From NCBI GenBank assembly GCA_027587225.1, contig JAPDDQ010000024.1, positions 42,732 through 106,731 on the forward strand: 64,000 bases of DNA, in the 5' to 3' direction. The notes beneath the pieces were generated by a model. It saw only the letters and a program-made list of their open reading frames with translations, ran no database searches and was not told the origin of the DNA. Both the position numbers and the translations under genes were made by a program. The stretch is from Solirubrobacter taibaiensis. GTDB taxonomy: Bacteria; Actinomycetota; Thermoleophilia; Solirubrobacterales; Solirubrobacteraceae. Positions 33,027 through 42,951 of this stretch are shown here, in pieces. Positions within the stretch are counted from its first letter, which is position 1, and each line of letters begins with the position of its first letter.

Positions 33027-35822
33027 TTGAAACGCTCTATCAGCGCGCTGGCGGTCACCGGCGCGATGACGCTCGTCGCGGCTTCGCCCGCGGGCGCGGT
33101 CAACACGGTCACGACGGCCAACGGGGCCAACTGGCAGATCCATGATGCGGCGCCGCCGATCCTGGACACGGGGTCGATCCGCGCGATCTCCGACAACGCG
33201 TTCTACGGCTTCGGCGGCATCCGGGTCAAGGTGTCCGACATCCCCGCGAGCGATCCGACCGGGCGGCTCAACGGTGAGCTGATGCGCGGGTTCGGGCTCA
33301 CCTACGACGGGGACGAGTCGTTCGCGACGACGACGCCGGTACCGCTCGGTGGAGTGGCGATCAGCCGCACGATCAAGGTGTCCAAGCCGGGCAACTGGAC
33401 GCGCTGGCTGGACACGTTCGCGAACACGACGGGCCGCACGCTCACGGTGGACGTGACGTTCGGTGGCTCGGCGGGTCAGAACACGACGAACAACCAGAGC
33501 CGGATCACCGGCACGTCGTCCGGGGACACGGCGATCGACCCTGCGGACTCTTGGGTCGCGATCAACTCGCCCAACACGAGCGGGATGAGCACGCGCGGAC
33601 CGAGCGCCGTCGTGATCGGCTCCACCACGGGCACGTCGAACTTCCAGCGCGACCCGTTCGGCGCGCCGCTGCCCACCACGGGCCTCGAGTCGAACTTCTA
33701 CGGCTACCGCAACACGATCACGCTCGCGCCCGGGCAGACGAAGTCGCTCCTGCGCTACGTCGTCGCGGGCCGTACCGAGACGTCGTCGACGATCGGCGCG
33801 CAGAGCACCGTGGTCACGACGAGCGCGACGGGCCTGTCGACCACGCCCGACCTCGCCGGCCTGTCCGCGGGCGCGCTGTGCACCGTCACGAACTTCACGC
33901 TCACGGGCCAGGACTGCGCGAACACGCCGCTCCCGGCGCTCCCGAGCGTCCCGCAGGCGAGCCTCAAGACCACGGCTTCCGGCTACGACGTGGTCGACAA
34001 GTCGATCACGCAGCTCGTCGCCGACATGGAGTCCGGCCTGACGACCTCGCAGGCGATCACGCGCGCCTACCTGGACCGGATCGAGGCCTACGACAAGGGC
34101 CCGTTCGGCTTCCACGCCTTCATCACGGTGGCCAAGGACGCGATGGCGCAGGCCGCTGACGCCGACGCCAAGCGCGCCGCCGGCATCAAGGGCGACCTGC
34201 TCGGCGTCCCGGTGATCGTCAAGGACCTGTACGACACCAAGGACATGCCGACCACCGATGGTTCGCTCGCGTTCGAGGGCTGGCAGCCCAAGCGCGACGC
34301 CTTCCAGGTGAAGAAGCTGCGCGAAGCGGGCGCGATCATCCTCGGCAAGGGCAACATGTCCGAGTTCGCGAACTCCGGCTCCTACAGCGAGTCCGGCTAC
34401 GGCATGGTGTGGAACGCGTTCAAGCCGTCGAAGACGTCGCTCGGCTCGTCCGGCGGCTCCGCGGTCGCGACCGCGGCCAGCCTCGCCGGCTTCGGCATGG
34501 GCAGCCAGACGGGCGTCTCCCTGTACGCGCCGAGCACCGGCGCGTCCCTGGTCACGCTGCGCGGCACGGACGGCATCGCCTCCGGCGCGGGCGTGATGCC
34601 GCTGACGTGGCTGCAGGACTTCGCGGGCCCGATGGCGCGCACGACGTCCGACATCGCCCGCATCCTCAACGCCACCACCGGCACCGACCCGGACGACCTG
34701 TTCACGCTGCACAACAACGCGGGCGAGAAGCGGCCGGCCGACTACAAGACGGCGCTGGACAAGAACGCGTTGCGGGGCAAGCGGATCGGCTACCTGCCGG
34801 CGTCGTTCACCGGCAGCCCGAGCTACGGCCAGGCCGACGGCACGATGGAAGCGGTCACGGCGCGGTTTGCCGACATCGAGGCCGCGGGCGCGACCATGGT
34901 CGCGCTGACGACGCAGCCGCCGAGCGGACCGGCCACGGGCACGCTGACGGGCAACCGCACGGAAGAGGGCTGGCAGCAGTACTTCGACCTGCACGAGAAC
35001 CCGCCGTACACCACCGCGTCCGGCATCCTGAGCTCGCCGAAGGTGCTGCCGTACAACCGCCAGACGGTCGCGGTCCGCCCGCGCATGACGGCGGAGGACA
35101 TCCAGAAGGTGCTCGTGGCCCGTGATGGCTACAAGGACCGCATCAAGACCTGGATGGACGAGTCAGGCGTCGACGCCGTCGTCTACCCGGGCTTCCGCTC
35201 GGACGTCTACGACAACGACGGCGCTCAGACGCTGTCGAGCGATCGCAACAGTGGCGTGCTCACGTCCAACGTGGGCCTGCCGACCCTGGTCCTGCCAATC
35301 GGCGCGAACCCGCACGGCGACCCGATCTCGATCCAGTTCGTCGGTCGCGCGTTCGACGACGCGAAGGTGCTCGGCTTCGGCCACGCGCTCGAGCAGCAGT
35401 TGGGCGGCGCGGGGCACATCGCGCCGGTCACGGCGCCGAAGCTGACGGTCGCGAAGGACACGCCGGGTACCGTCGGCGGCACGGTCCCGGCCACGCTGAA
35501 CCTCACGCTCGGCGCGCCGGCGACGTTCGGCGCGTTCACGCCCGGTATCGATCGCGAGTACACGGCCACGACGACCGCCGGCGTGATCTCCACGGCCGGT
35601 GACGCGACGCTGACCGTCTCGGAGCCGGGCCACCTGGTCAACGGGCCGTTCAGCCTGGCCGAGCCGCTGCGCGTGGAGCTGTCTCCCGCGACGTGGACCG
35701 GCCCGGTGTCGAACGCGTCCGTGGCGATCGCGTTCAAGCAGCTCATCAAGCGGACGGACCCGCTGCGCACGGGCAGCTACAGCAAGACGCTCACCTTCAC
35801 GCTGAGCACCACTAACCCGTAA
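33027..35822 (+). CDS. Secreted amidase-signature enzyme with the shared C-terminal domain
   Basis: 931 residues. TTG start at 33027, decided by GAGAGGGAA just upstream and by the signal peptide it begins (MKRSISALAVTGAMTLVAASPAGA). Residues ~30-300 are an unrecognised beta-rich domain. Residues ~305-800 are an amidase-signature domain: the catalytic Lys in VPVIVKDLYDT, GSSGGSA with the bridging Ser, and the nucleophile Ser in GSQTGVSLYAPS (family usual: TGGS). Residues 816-931 are the domain shared with 21808 and 44151. Substrate unknown; an amide or peptide bond outside the cell. The stop overlaps the convergent histidine kinase by 11 bases. A second secreted amidase at 56762 lacks the extra domains. 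Confidence 0.85.
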   Translation: MKRSISALAVTGAMTLVAASPAGAVNTVTTANGANWQIHDAAPPILDTGSIRAISDNAFYGFGGIRVKVSDIPASDPTGRLNGELMRGFGLTYDGDESFATTTPVPLGGVAISRTIKVSKPGNWTRWLDTFANTTGRTLTVDVTFGGSAGQNTTNNQSRITGTSSGDTAIDPADSWVAINSPNTSGMSTRGPSAVVIGSTTGTSNFQRDPFGAPLPTTGLESNFYGYRNTITLAPGQTKSLLRYVVAGRTETSSTIGAQSTVVTTSATGLSTTPDLAGLSAGALCTVTNFTLTGQDCANTPLPALPSVPQASLKTTASGYDVVDKSITQLVADMESGLTTSQAITRAYLDRIEAYDKGPFGFHAFITVAKDAMAQAADADAKRAAGIKGDLLGVPVIVKDLYDTKDMPTTDGSLAFEGWQPKRDAFQVKKLREAGAIILGKGNMSEFANSGSYSESGYGMVWNAFKPSKTSLGSSGGSAVATAASLAGFGMGSQTGVSLYAPSTGASLVTLRGTDGIASGAGVMPLTWLQDFAGPMARTTSDIARILNATTGTDPDDLFTLHNNAGEKRPADYKTALDKNALRGKRIGYLPASFTGSPSYGQADGTMEAVTARFADIEAAGATMVALTTQPPSGPATGTLTGNRTEEGWQQYFDLHENPPYTTASGILSSPKVLPYNRQTVAVRPRMTAEDIQKVLVARDGYKDRIKTWMDESGVDAVVYPGFRSDVYDNDGAQTLSSDRNSGVLTSNVGLPTLVLPIGANPHGDPISIQFVGRAFDDAKVLGFGHALEQQLGGAGHIAPVTAPKLTVAKDTPGTVGGTVPATLNLTLGAPATFGAFTPGIDREYTATTTAGVISTAGDATLTVSEPGHLVNGPFSLAEPLRVELSPATWTGPVSNASVAIAFKQLIKRTDPLRTGSYSKTLTFTLSTTNP
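35472..35822 (+). other. Shared C-terminal domain, copy 2 (on the amidase)
   Basis: 116 codons from VGGTVPATLNLTLG to the stop. The core blocks match copy 1 closely (GAPATFGAFTPG, REYTA-TTA, STAGDATLTV, and the identical 19-residue tail). The centre is more varied: SLAEPLRVEL and AFKQLIKRTDP instead of FKQ-IGAND. The stop codon is TAA, against TGA and TAG in the other copies. Confidence 0.85.
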
Positions 35823-36939
35823 TCGGAAGTTCCGCGCTGACGGTTGTGCCGGTTCCGGGTGGCGAGACCACCCGGAACCGGCCGCGCAGCGCCTCAACAC
35901 GGTCACGGAGACCGACCAGGCCGGAGCCGTCGAAGGCGGCTCCGCCACGGCCATCGTCGGCGACGGACAGCGCCAGCTCGTCGCCGGCGATGTATCGCGG
36001 CAGCGGGCTTCGCCCGCGCCAAGCGACATCGCTTGGAGATCGCTCCGCGGATCTCGGGGCGATCAGCGCCGTCACGCGGATCACGGACGCCTCGGCGTGC
36101 TTGACGGCGTTCGTGATCGACTCGGCGATCACGTAGTAGGCGGCGACCTCGACCGCTTCGGGCAGCCGACCCTCGACCACGTCGTACTCGACCGGCACCG
36201 GCGACCGCGTCGCCAACGCACCGACGGCGGCGTACAGCCCGCGGGAGAGCGCCGCCGGATGCAGCCCGCGCGCGAGCTCCCGCAGCTCCTCCAGGGCCAG
36301 CGCCAGCTCCTGGATGATCGGGTCGAGCTCGGGTGCGTCGAGCCGCTTGCGCAGCATTCCCAGCGTCAGCCGCGCGGCGACGAGCCGCTGCTGCGCGCCG
36401 TCGTGCAGGTTGCGTTCGAGTCGCTTGCGCTCGGCGTCGGCCGTGCGCACGAGCCGCTCGCGCGATTCGAGCAGCCGCTCGCGCGCGTCCGCGCTGGCCA
36501 ACGCCAAGGACGCGAGCTGCGCGAACTCCGTGAGCTTTTCCTCGGCGTCGCCGGGGAGCCGCTCGCCGCCGAACGCCGCCAGCAGCAGCGCGCCCCACAC
36601 CGCGTCCTCGACGACCACCGGCGTGGCCGCGCCCTCGCGCAGCCCGTGCAGGTCCTCGCCCGTGCGCTCGTACTCGTCGAAGCGCGCCGGCAGCCCGGTG
36701 TTGCGCACCAGTGTGAGCGCTCCGCCCGCGCCGAGCGGGAAGGCGGTCCCCGCAGGGAACGCGTCCACGTCGCCCCAGCGCCCGGCGACCACGGCCCCCG
36801 TGTCGGTGAAGCGCACGACGGCCGCGGCGCTTACCCCGCACACCGCAGCGGCCTGTTCGGAAATGGCGGTGAACACCTCGCCCGGCGACGCGCCGCGCGC
36901 CACCCGCACCGCGATCTCGCGCAACGCCGATTCGATCAT
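35812..36939 (-). CDS. GAF-containing sensor histidine kinase (HisKA_3 type) with an in-frame insert
   Basis: 375 residues. GAF domain (~1-155), then the dimerisation/phospho-acceptor helix RKRLERNLHDGAQQRLVA (His about residue 178) and an HATPase with N box ESITNAVKHAEAS and G box VADDGRGGAAFDGSGLVGLRDRVEAL. Between N and G boxes sits a 24-residue stretch (start PRSAERSPSDVAW) encoded by a palindrome-rich 72-bp insert at 35992-36063; without it the protein would read VTALIAGDELALSV, a normal kinase. There is no response regulator next to it. No membrane segment, so it senses an internal signal through GAF. The start is ATG 36939; the next gene diverges at 36988. Confidence 0.88.
   Translation of the reverse strand: MIESALREIAVRVARGASPGEVFTAISEQAAAVCGVSAAAVVRFTDTGAVVAGRWGDVDAFPAGTAFPLGAGGALTLVRNTGLPARFDEYERTGEDLHGLREGAATPVVVEDAVWGALLLAAFGGERLPGDAEEKLTEFAQLASLALASADARERLLESRERLVRTADAERKRLERNLHDGAQQRLVAARLTLGMLRKRLDAPELDPIIQELALALEELRELARGLHPAALSRGLYAAVGALATRSPVPVEYDVVEGRLPEAVEVAAYYVIAESITNAVKHAEASVIRVTALIAPRSAERSPSDVAWRGRSPLPRYIAGDELALSVADDGRGGAAFDGSGLVGLRDRVEALRGRFRVVSPPGTGTTVSAELPITG
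35992..36063. mobile_element. Candidate 72-bp palindromic element inserted in frame in the kinase gene
   Basis: Three hairpins stand in a row: GCGGGC/GCCCGC (36003-36017), CCAAGCGA/TCGCTTGG (36019-36036) and GAGATC/GATCTC (36036-36055). The sequence GGCGAT flanks the unit at 35986-35991 and 36058-36063, as a target-site duplication would. Length 72 is a multiple of three and keeps the kinase frame open. No transposase and no second copy in the window. Comparable in kind to Rickettsia palindromic elements, which also enter genes in frame. Confidence 0.6.
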
Positions 36940-36987
36940 GTCCGGGGTTATATGGCGCGCGGCACCCAAGAGGCGTAGAACCGCACC

Positions 36988-37713
36988 ATGAAGGCACAGG
37001 ACATCTGGGCCGCCGGCGACTACTCCGCGATCGCGCCACACCTCGTGAGCGCCGCGGAGGAAGTGGTGCGCCGTGCCGCTCCCGGACCGGGCGAAGACGT
37101 GCTCGACGTCGCGTGCGGCACGGGCAACGCCGCCATCCGCGCCGCGCAGACGGGCGCGCGCGTGACCGGTCTCGACCTCACGCCCGAGTTGCTGGCAACC
37201 GCTCGCGCGCAGGCGCCCGACCTCACCTGGGTCGAGGGCGACGCGCAGGACCTCCCGTTCGCCGACGCGAGCTTCGATGCCGTGCTGTCGGTCTTCGGCT
37301 GCATGTTCGCCCCCGACCATCAGCGCACCGCGCGCGAGATCCTGCGCGTCCTCCGCCCCGAAGGGCGCGTGGTGATCGCAAGCTGGACGCCCGAGGGTGA
37401 GTCCGCTCGCCTGCTGCGGCTCGTCGGCCGCCACCTGCCGCCCGCGCCGGGCGACCCGCCCGTGCTGTGGGGCGACGAGGAGCACGTCCGCACGCTGTTC
37501 CCGGACCTGCGCTGCGAGCGCGCGTTCGTCCACTTCCGCTTCGAGACGGCCGACGACGCGGCGGAGTTCTACGTGGAGAACTTCGGGCCGGTGGTGATGA
37601 CCGGCGGCGCCGCGAACGCCGACGTGCACGCGTTCTTCGCGGAGGTCGGCGCCGAGTACGACGCCGAGTACCTCATTCTCCAGGCCACGGGGGGTGCGGC
37701 GGGGCGGACATGA
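36988..37713 (+). CDS. Class I SAM-dependent methyltransferase
   Basis: 241 residues. Motif I VLDVACGTGNAAIRAA, GLDLTPELL (post-I acidic), EGDAQDLPFADASFDAVLSVFGCMFA and VLRPEGRVVIASW are typical of UbiE-like methyltransferases. The substrate is not evident. There is no Shine-Dalgarno; TAGAAC ends 6 bases before the ATG, so the mRNA is probably leaderless. It diverges from the histidine kinase with a 48-base gap. Its last 41 bases overlap the convergent VOC gene, an unusually long coding overlap. Confidence 0.87.
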   Translation: MKAQDIWAAGDYSAIAPHLVSAAEEVVRRAAPGPGEDVLDVACGTGNAAIRAAQTGARVTGLDLTPELLATARAQAPDLTWVEGDAQDLPFADASFDAVLSVFGCMFAPDHQRTAREILRVLRPEGRVVIASWTPEGESARLLRLVGRHLPPAPGDPPVLWGDEEHVRTLFPDLRCERAFVHFRFETADDAAEFYVENFGPVVMTGGAANADVHAFFAEVGAEYDAEYLILQATGGAAGRT

Positions 37714-38044
37714 TCTCGACCCGGTGCCCGCCGGGGTCGCGCACGAACGTCCGCGGCGCGTCCCACGCGTTCGTGCCGTCGGTCAACTCGAATCCGGCCG
37801 CGGTGAGCGCGCGCAGCACGGCCTCGTAGTCGGGCGCGACGATCGCCACGTGCCCCCGGCGCGCGGGCGCGGACGGATCGTCGGTCGGCGCGTAGTGGAT
37901 CTGCGTGCCTTCGCGCTCGACCCACACGAACTCGTCGCGCAGCATCGGCGGCGGGACCATCTCGGTGAAGCCCAGCAGCGCCCAGAACGCGACGCAGTCC
38001 CGGACCGTGCCGGGCGTGACTTCGAGGGTGACGTGTTGCAGCAC
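37673..38044 (-). CDS. VOC/glyoxalase-family protein
   Basis: About 123 residues. One full VOC module: LQHVTLEVTPGTVRDCVAFWALLGFTEMV at the start and FVRDPGGHRVEIMS at the end, with metal-type residues His (LQHV) and Glu (VEIM). Function could be glyoxalase-like, dioxygenase-like or antibiotic-binding. I prefer the GTG at 38044, just before the conserved strand; an ATG at 38110 would overlap the divergent adaptor start and add 22 unconserved residues. It overlaps the convergent methyltransferase by 41 bases. Confidence 0.78.
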   Translation of the reverse strand: MLQHVTLEVTPGTVRDCVAFWALLGFTEMVPPPMLRDEFVWVEREGTQIHYAPTDDPSAPARRGHVAIVAPDYEAVLRALTAAGFELTDGTNAWDAPRTFVRDPGGHRVEIMSAPPHPPWPGE

Positions 38045-38108
38045 GATCCGCAGGCTACAGCGGTTCTTCAATTCCTCTTCGCTTGGCCCGCCACCTTTCG
38101 CGGCGGTC

Positions 38109-39509
38109 ATGTCTACGAGGTCGAAGTCACGCCGCCCGGCGGTACGAGTCCGTGGGCCGAGACGGCGCGCGCGCCGTCCCGGCAAGCGCCGCCCGGGGGC
38201 GATCACCGCGCTGCTCGCGCTGGTCGCCGTCGGCGCGATCGTCACCGCCGCGCTGAGCGTCGGCACCGACGCGCAGGGCGTGCAGGTGTCCGAGCGCACC
38301 GTCACGGTCGCGCGCGGCGTCATCGAGACGGTCGTGTCCGGCAGCGGCAACCTCGAGCCGTCCCGTCAGGCGGACCTGAGCTTCTCCGGCAACGGCCGGA
38401 TCACGAGGATCTACGCGAAGGCGGGCGAGCACGTCAGCAAGGGCGAGTTGCTCGCCCGGATCGACGACCGCAGCGCCCGCGTGGCGCTCGCGAAGGCCCA
38501 GGCCGATCTCGTCGACGCCCAGAACACCTTGTCCGACGCGCTCGAGGCCGAGGCCGAGGAGACCACTGCGACGGCGACCGCGGCCGCTGAGAAGACGGTC
38601 GCCGTCGCCGCGCAGGCGTCCCCGGTCCCGTCCGCTTCGCCCGCTGCCACCCCGTCGGCCTCGCCCACTCCGGAGGCCACGCGCACCCCGGCTGCCTCCG
38701 CGCCCTCCAGCGGAGGCAGCACGGGCGTGTCCGTCGAGTCCGCGCAGGCCGGCGTCGAGAGCGCGCAGCTCGCGCTCGACGAGGCCGAGGACGGGCTCGA
38801 CGACACCGTGTTGCGCGCGCCGATGGCCGGCACGGTCGCGTCGATCTCCGGCGCGGTCGGCGAGGACGCCGGCGCGGGCGGCGACACCGCGTTCATGGTG
38901 CTCGCCGCACTCTCGCGGCTCAAGCTCGAGGTGGCACTCAGCGAGGCGGACATCGGCAAGGTCGAGGCCGGTCAGTCCGCGACGATCGAGGTGAGCGCCG
39001 CGTCCGGGGAACAGGTCGCGGGCGAGGTCACCAGCGTCGGCGTGCTCTCCAGCGCGAGCGACAGCGGCTCGGTCAGCTACCCGGTGACGGTCACGCTCGA
39101 CCAGTCGGCGGACGGCATCCGCGCCGGGATGAGCGCCACCGCGGACATCGTCGTCGACCGCGCGACCGGCGTCGCCGTGCCGAGCCAGGCGCTGCGCGGC
39201 TCGTCCGTGACCGTCGACGCCGACGGCCGGCGCGAGACGCGGCGGGTCACGACGGGCGTCGTGGGGGAGAGCATGACCGAGGTCGTTGACGGGCTGGAGC
39301 CCGGCGAGCACGTCGTGATCACCTCGACGAGTGCGATCCAGGGCGCGGTCACCAGCGCGCAGGGCAGCGGCCAAGCCCAGACGCAGCGCGGCTTCGGCGG
39401 CGCGGGCGGTGGCTTCGGTGGTGCGGGTGGCGGCGGCTTCCCGGGTGGCGGCGCGCCCCCCGGCGCGGGCGGCGGCGGCTTCGGCGGCGGCGCGCGGGGC
39501 GGTCCGTGA
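38109..39509 (+). CDS. Membrane-fusion adaptor of a MacAB-type exporter
   Basis: 466 residues. Basic N terminus, one membrane helix (ITALLALVAVGAIVTAALS), then biotinyl-lipoyl-like halves around a hairpin: NGRITRIYAKAGEHVSKGELLARID and VLRAPMAGTVASISGAVGEDAG, followed by beta-barrel (LKLEVALSEADIGKV) and membrane-proximal segments. A Ser/Pro/Ala-rich stretch of ~55 residues interrupts the hairpin. The last ~45 residues are nearly all Gly with Phe/Pro/Gln (GGFGGAGG style). The GTGA overlap with the ATPase gene shows it belongs to one operon, 38109-42424. Exported compound unknown. Confidence 0.88.
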   Translation: MSTRSKSRRPAVRVRGPRRRARRPGKRRPGAITALLALVAVGAIVTAALSVGTDAQGVQVSERTVTVARGVIETVVSGSGNLEPSRQADLSFSGNGRITRIYAKAGEHVSKGELLARIDDRSARVALAKAQADLVDAQNTLSDALEAEAEETTATATAAAEKTVAVAAQASPVPSASPAATPSASPTPEATRTPAASAPSSGGSTGVSVESAQAGVESAQLALDEAEDGLDDTVLRAPMAGTVASISGAVGEDAGAGGDTAFMVLAALSRLKLEVALSEADIGKVEAGQSATIEVSAASGEQVAGEVTSVGVLSSASDSGSVSYPVTVTLDQSADGIRAGMSATADIVVDRATGVAVPSQALRGSSVTVDADGRRETRRVTTGVVGESMTEVVDGLEPGEHVVITSTSAIQGAVTSAQGSGQAQTQRGFGGAGGGFGGAGGGGFPGGGAPPGAGGGGFGGGARGGP

Positions 39510-40179
39510 GTTCGACCCCGGTCATCGCGCTTGACGACGTCAAGCGCACCTACCGGGTGACCGAGGAGGTGATCGTCCACGCGCTGCGCGGGATCACGCT
39601 GCAGATCGCGCCGGGCGACTACGTCGCGGTGATGGGCAGCTCGGGCAGCGGCAAGTCGACGCTGATGCACATCCTCGGCTGCCTCGACGCACCCACCTCG
39701 GGTCGCTACCGGCTCGACGGCACGGACGTGCGCGACATCCCTGAGGACGACCTCGCCGACCTGCGCAACCGCAAGATCGGCTTCGTCTTCCAGGCGTTCA
39801 ACCTGGTCCCGCGCACGAGCGCGCTGGCCAACGTGGAGCTCCCGCTGACCTACGCGGGCGTCCCGCGCGCCGTGCGCAAAGCCCGCGCCGCGGCGGCGCT
39901 CCGTGCCGTCGGCATGGGCGACCGCCTGCACCATCTGCCATCCGAGCTCTCCGGCGGCCAGCAGCAGCGCGTCGCGGTGGCGCGGGCGATCGTCACCAAC
40001 CCGCCGCTGGTCCTCGCCGACGAGCCGACCGGCAACCTCGACTCACACTCCACCAGCGACGTGCTCGACGTGTTCGAACGGCTCCACGACGCCGGCCGGA
40101 CGATCGTGCTGATCACGCACGAGGAGGACGTCGCCGCCCGCGCGCAGCGCACGATCCGCCTCGGGGATGGATTGGTCCT

Positions 40180-40183
<4 letters not shown>
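39506..40183 (+). CDS. ABC transporter ATPase (MacB/LolD type)
   Basis: 225 residues. Walker A GSSGSGKST, Q-loop FVFQAFNLVPR, signature LSGGQQQRVAVARAI, Walker B LVLADEPTGNLDS, and H-loop ITHEED. It powers the FtsX-type permease encoded next to it. The GTG start overlaps the adaptor stop by 4 bases, and its own stop overlaps the permease start by 4 bases, so adaptor, ATPase and permease are made in step. Cytoplasmic, bound to the membrane permease. Confidence 0.94.
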
Positions 40184-41361
<1,178 letters not shown>

Positions 41362-41369
41362 GGAGACCC

Positions 41370-41828
41370 ATGACGGACGAAGACCTCCTATCCACGCCGC
41401 TGCCGACGCGCCCGCGCGGCCGCGTGCTGACCGGCGCCGGAGCCCTGTTCGGGGCCGTGGCCATCGGCGCCCTCGGCTTCCTCGGCGGCGTGCACGTGCA
41501 GAAGGCGTCCGGTGACGCGGCGACCCCCGCGCGGATGTTCTCCGGTGGCGGAGCCGGCTTCGGCGGCGGCGCCCAGCAGGAGCAGCAGGCGGGTGGCACG
41601 ACGGGCGAGGTCTCCAGCGTGGACGGGTCGACGTTCTACGTCGAGGACGCGAGCGGCAACACGGTCCGCGTGCGCGCGGGATCGAAGGCGAAGGTCTCCC
41701 GCAACGCCGTCGCCGACGCCGGCGAGATCCACCCGGGCGACACGGTGGTCGTCACGGGCCGGACGGCGGACAGCGGAACGGTGGTCGCGGCGTCGGTCGT
41801 CGCGACGGCGAGCAACGCGGGTCGATGA
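41370..41828 (+). CDS. Small membrane-anchored DUF5666-like protein
   Basis: 152 residues. One N-terminal membrane helix (GALFGAVAIGALGFLGGVHV) with a short cytoplasmic tail, a Gly/Gln-rich linker (GGGAGFGGGAQQEQQAGG), then a beta-barrel-like DUF5666 module (VSSVDGSTFYVEDASGNTVRVRAG ... GEIHPGDTVVVTGRTADSGTVVAASV). No enzymatic motif. Starts 8 bases after the permease with a GGAGA ribosome-binding site. The linker resembles the tail of the exporter's adaptor, suggesting that the operon's products meet outside the membrane. Confidence 0.75.
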   Translation: MTDEDLLSTPLPTRPRGRVLTGAGALFGAVAIGALGFLGGVHVQKASGDAATPARMFSGGGAGFGGGAQQEQQAGGTTGEVSSVDGSTFYVEDASGNTVRVRAGSKAKVSRNAVADAGEIHPGDTVVVTGRTADSGTVVAASVVATASNAGR

Positions 41829-41839
41829 AAGGAACTGAG

Positions 41840-42424
41840 ATGGATGAAGAGGTTGAAGGCGGCGTCAGCTGGATCGTGATCGTCGCGGTGGTGGCCATCG
41901 TGGTCGCCGCGGCGGCGTTCTTCGCCGGCCGCGCGTTGGCGGGCGGCGGCGGTCCCGAGACGTTGAGCGAGGCGGTCGCGCAGGCCCAGGCCGGTGACCT
42001 GCCGTGCGGTGACGTGCCCGCGGCGCCCACACCCGACGCGGCCGGAGGCGACCCCGCCGCGGGCGGCGCTCCCCCGATGGGCGCGGGCGGCCCCGGCGGC
42101 GCCGGTGGCGCGAGCTTTGCGCTCCGGGCCATCTGCTCCCAGACGGATGGCCAGCAGGCCGGCGGCCAGGGCCAGGGCGGGATGCCCGGCGGCGGCTTCG
42201 GCGGGCGCGGCTTCGGCCAGCAGGTCAAGTCCATCGACGGCGAGAAGCTCACGCTGACCGGCCCGCAAGGCGACACCACCGTCACCCTCGGCCCCGACAC
42301 CACGGTCTCCAAGAGCGCCGCCGGTGAAGCCGCCGACATCAAGGCCGGCGACAGTGTGATCGTCAGTGGCGGCCGTCAGGGCGAGGCCGCCACCAGCGTG
42401 ATCATCGTCCCGGCCCAGAACTGA
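41840..42424 (+). CDS. Second membrane-anchored DUF5666-like protein
   Basis: 194 residues from the ATG at 41840, chosen because AAAGGA lies 6 bases before it; an ATG at 41825 overlapping the previous stop is the alternative. One membrane helix (WIVIVAVVAIVVAAAAFFAGRAL), an extracytoplasmic part with two Cys (DLPCGD, RAICSQ), a long Gly/Gln/Met-rich stretch (GQGQGGMPGGGFGGRGFGQQ), then a short beta module (KSIDGEKLTLTGPQGDTTVTLGPDT ... IKAGDSVIVSGGRQG). Last gene of the exporter operon; it abuts the convergent gene at 42425. Confidence 0.75.
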   Translation: MDEEVEGGVSWIVIVAVVAIVVAAAAFFAGRALAGGGGPETLSEAVAQAQAGDLPCGDVPAAPTPDAAGGDPAAGGAPPMGAGGPGGAGGASFALRAICSQTDGQQAGGQGQGGMPGGGFGGRGFGQQVKSIDGEKLTLTGPQGDTTVTLGPDTTVSKSAAGEAADIKAGDSVIVSGGRQGEAATSVIIVPAQN

Positions 42425-42889
42425 CTAACTGAACAGGAGCTTGGCCGCCTGCTCGGCTCGCTTGGAGGCCAAGTTCATGTTCTTGATCGCCCGCTTGGCC
42501 TTGGTGATCCCGGAGTTGCCGCCGTTGCGCAGTGCCATGTTGAGGCCCTGCTGGAAGCGGCGGAGACCCGTGGTGTAGAGGTCGAGCGCGTCCAGCAGCT
42601 TCTTCTTGGCCGACGCGACCGGCTCGGTCTCGGGCTGCTCGACGGCGAGCGCGTCGCGCCACAGCTTCACCGACGCTCCTTGGCGCCCGGCGGCGGACTT
42701 GGCCTTCTTCTTCTGCGCGCGCGTGCTGAGCTTGCGCGCCGCCTTGATGAAGCGCGCGTCCTCTTTCGCCTGGCGCTGCGCCTGCGTGGACACGACGTCA
42801 CGGATCGACTGATCGCTGGCCTGTGCCGCCGGAGCGACCATGAACAACGACGCGAACAGCATCACACCACACAAAGCAACCTTGCGCAT
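42425..42889 (-). CDS. Secreted Lys/Ala-rich helical protein, unknown
   Basis: 154 residues. Signal peptide (MRKVALCGVMLFASLFMVAPAAQA), then an all-helical, very basic protein (KAARKLSTRAQKKKAKSAA, KAKRAIKNMNLASKRAEQAAKLLFS). No Cys after the signal, no known motif. The clean AGGAGG before ATG 42889 supports the start. The charge pattern suits binding to wall polymers or nucleic acids, which is speculation. It ends exactly where the exporter operon ends on the other strand. Confidence 0.7.
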   Translation of the reverse strand: MRKVALCGVMLFASLFMVAPAAQASDQSIRDVVSTQAQRQAKEDARFIKAARKLSTRAQKKKAKSAAGRQGASVKLWRDALAVEQPETEPVASAKKKLLDALDLYTTGLRRFQQGLNMALRNGGNSGITKAKRAIKNMNLASKRAEQAAKLLFS

Positions 42890-42951
42890 TTCGAGAATCC
42901 TCCTGGTGAATGAACCCGAAAGGCGAGTACCCAAGGACGGCTCAACCGAAC

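Noticed and set aside
35812..36939. Histidine kinase as a pseudogene because of the insert
   Set aside because: The insert keeps the frame, and the His, N and G boxes on both sides are intact, so the gene may still be functional.
37673..38110. Longer VOC protein starting at ATG 38110
   Set aside because: The added 22 residues are unlike the family and would overlap the divergent adaptor start; the GTG at 38044 begins just before the conserved strand.
39390..39500. Tandem DNA repeat near the end of the adaptor gene
   Set aside because: It is the in-frame Gly-rich tail; codon-level repetition explains the pattern.
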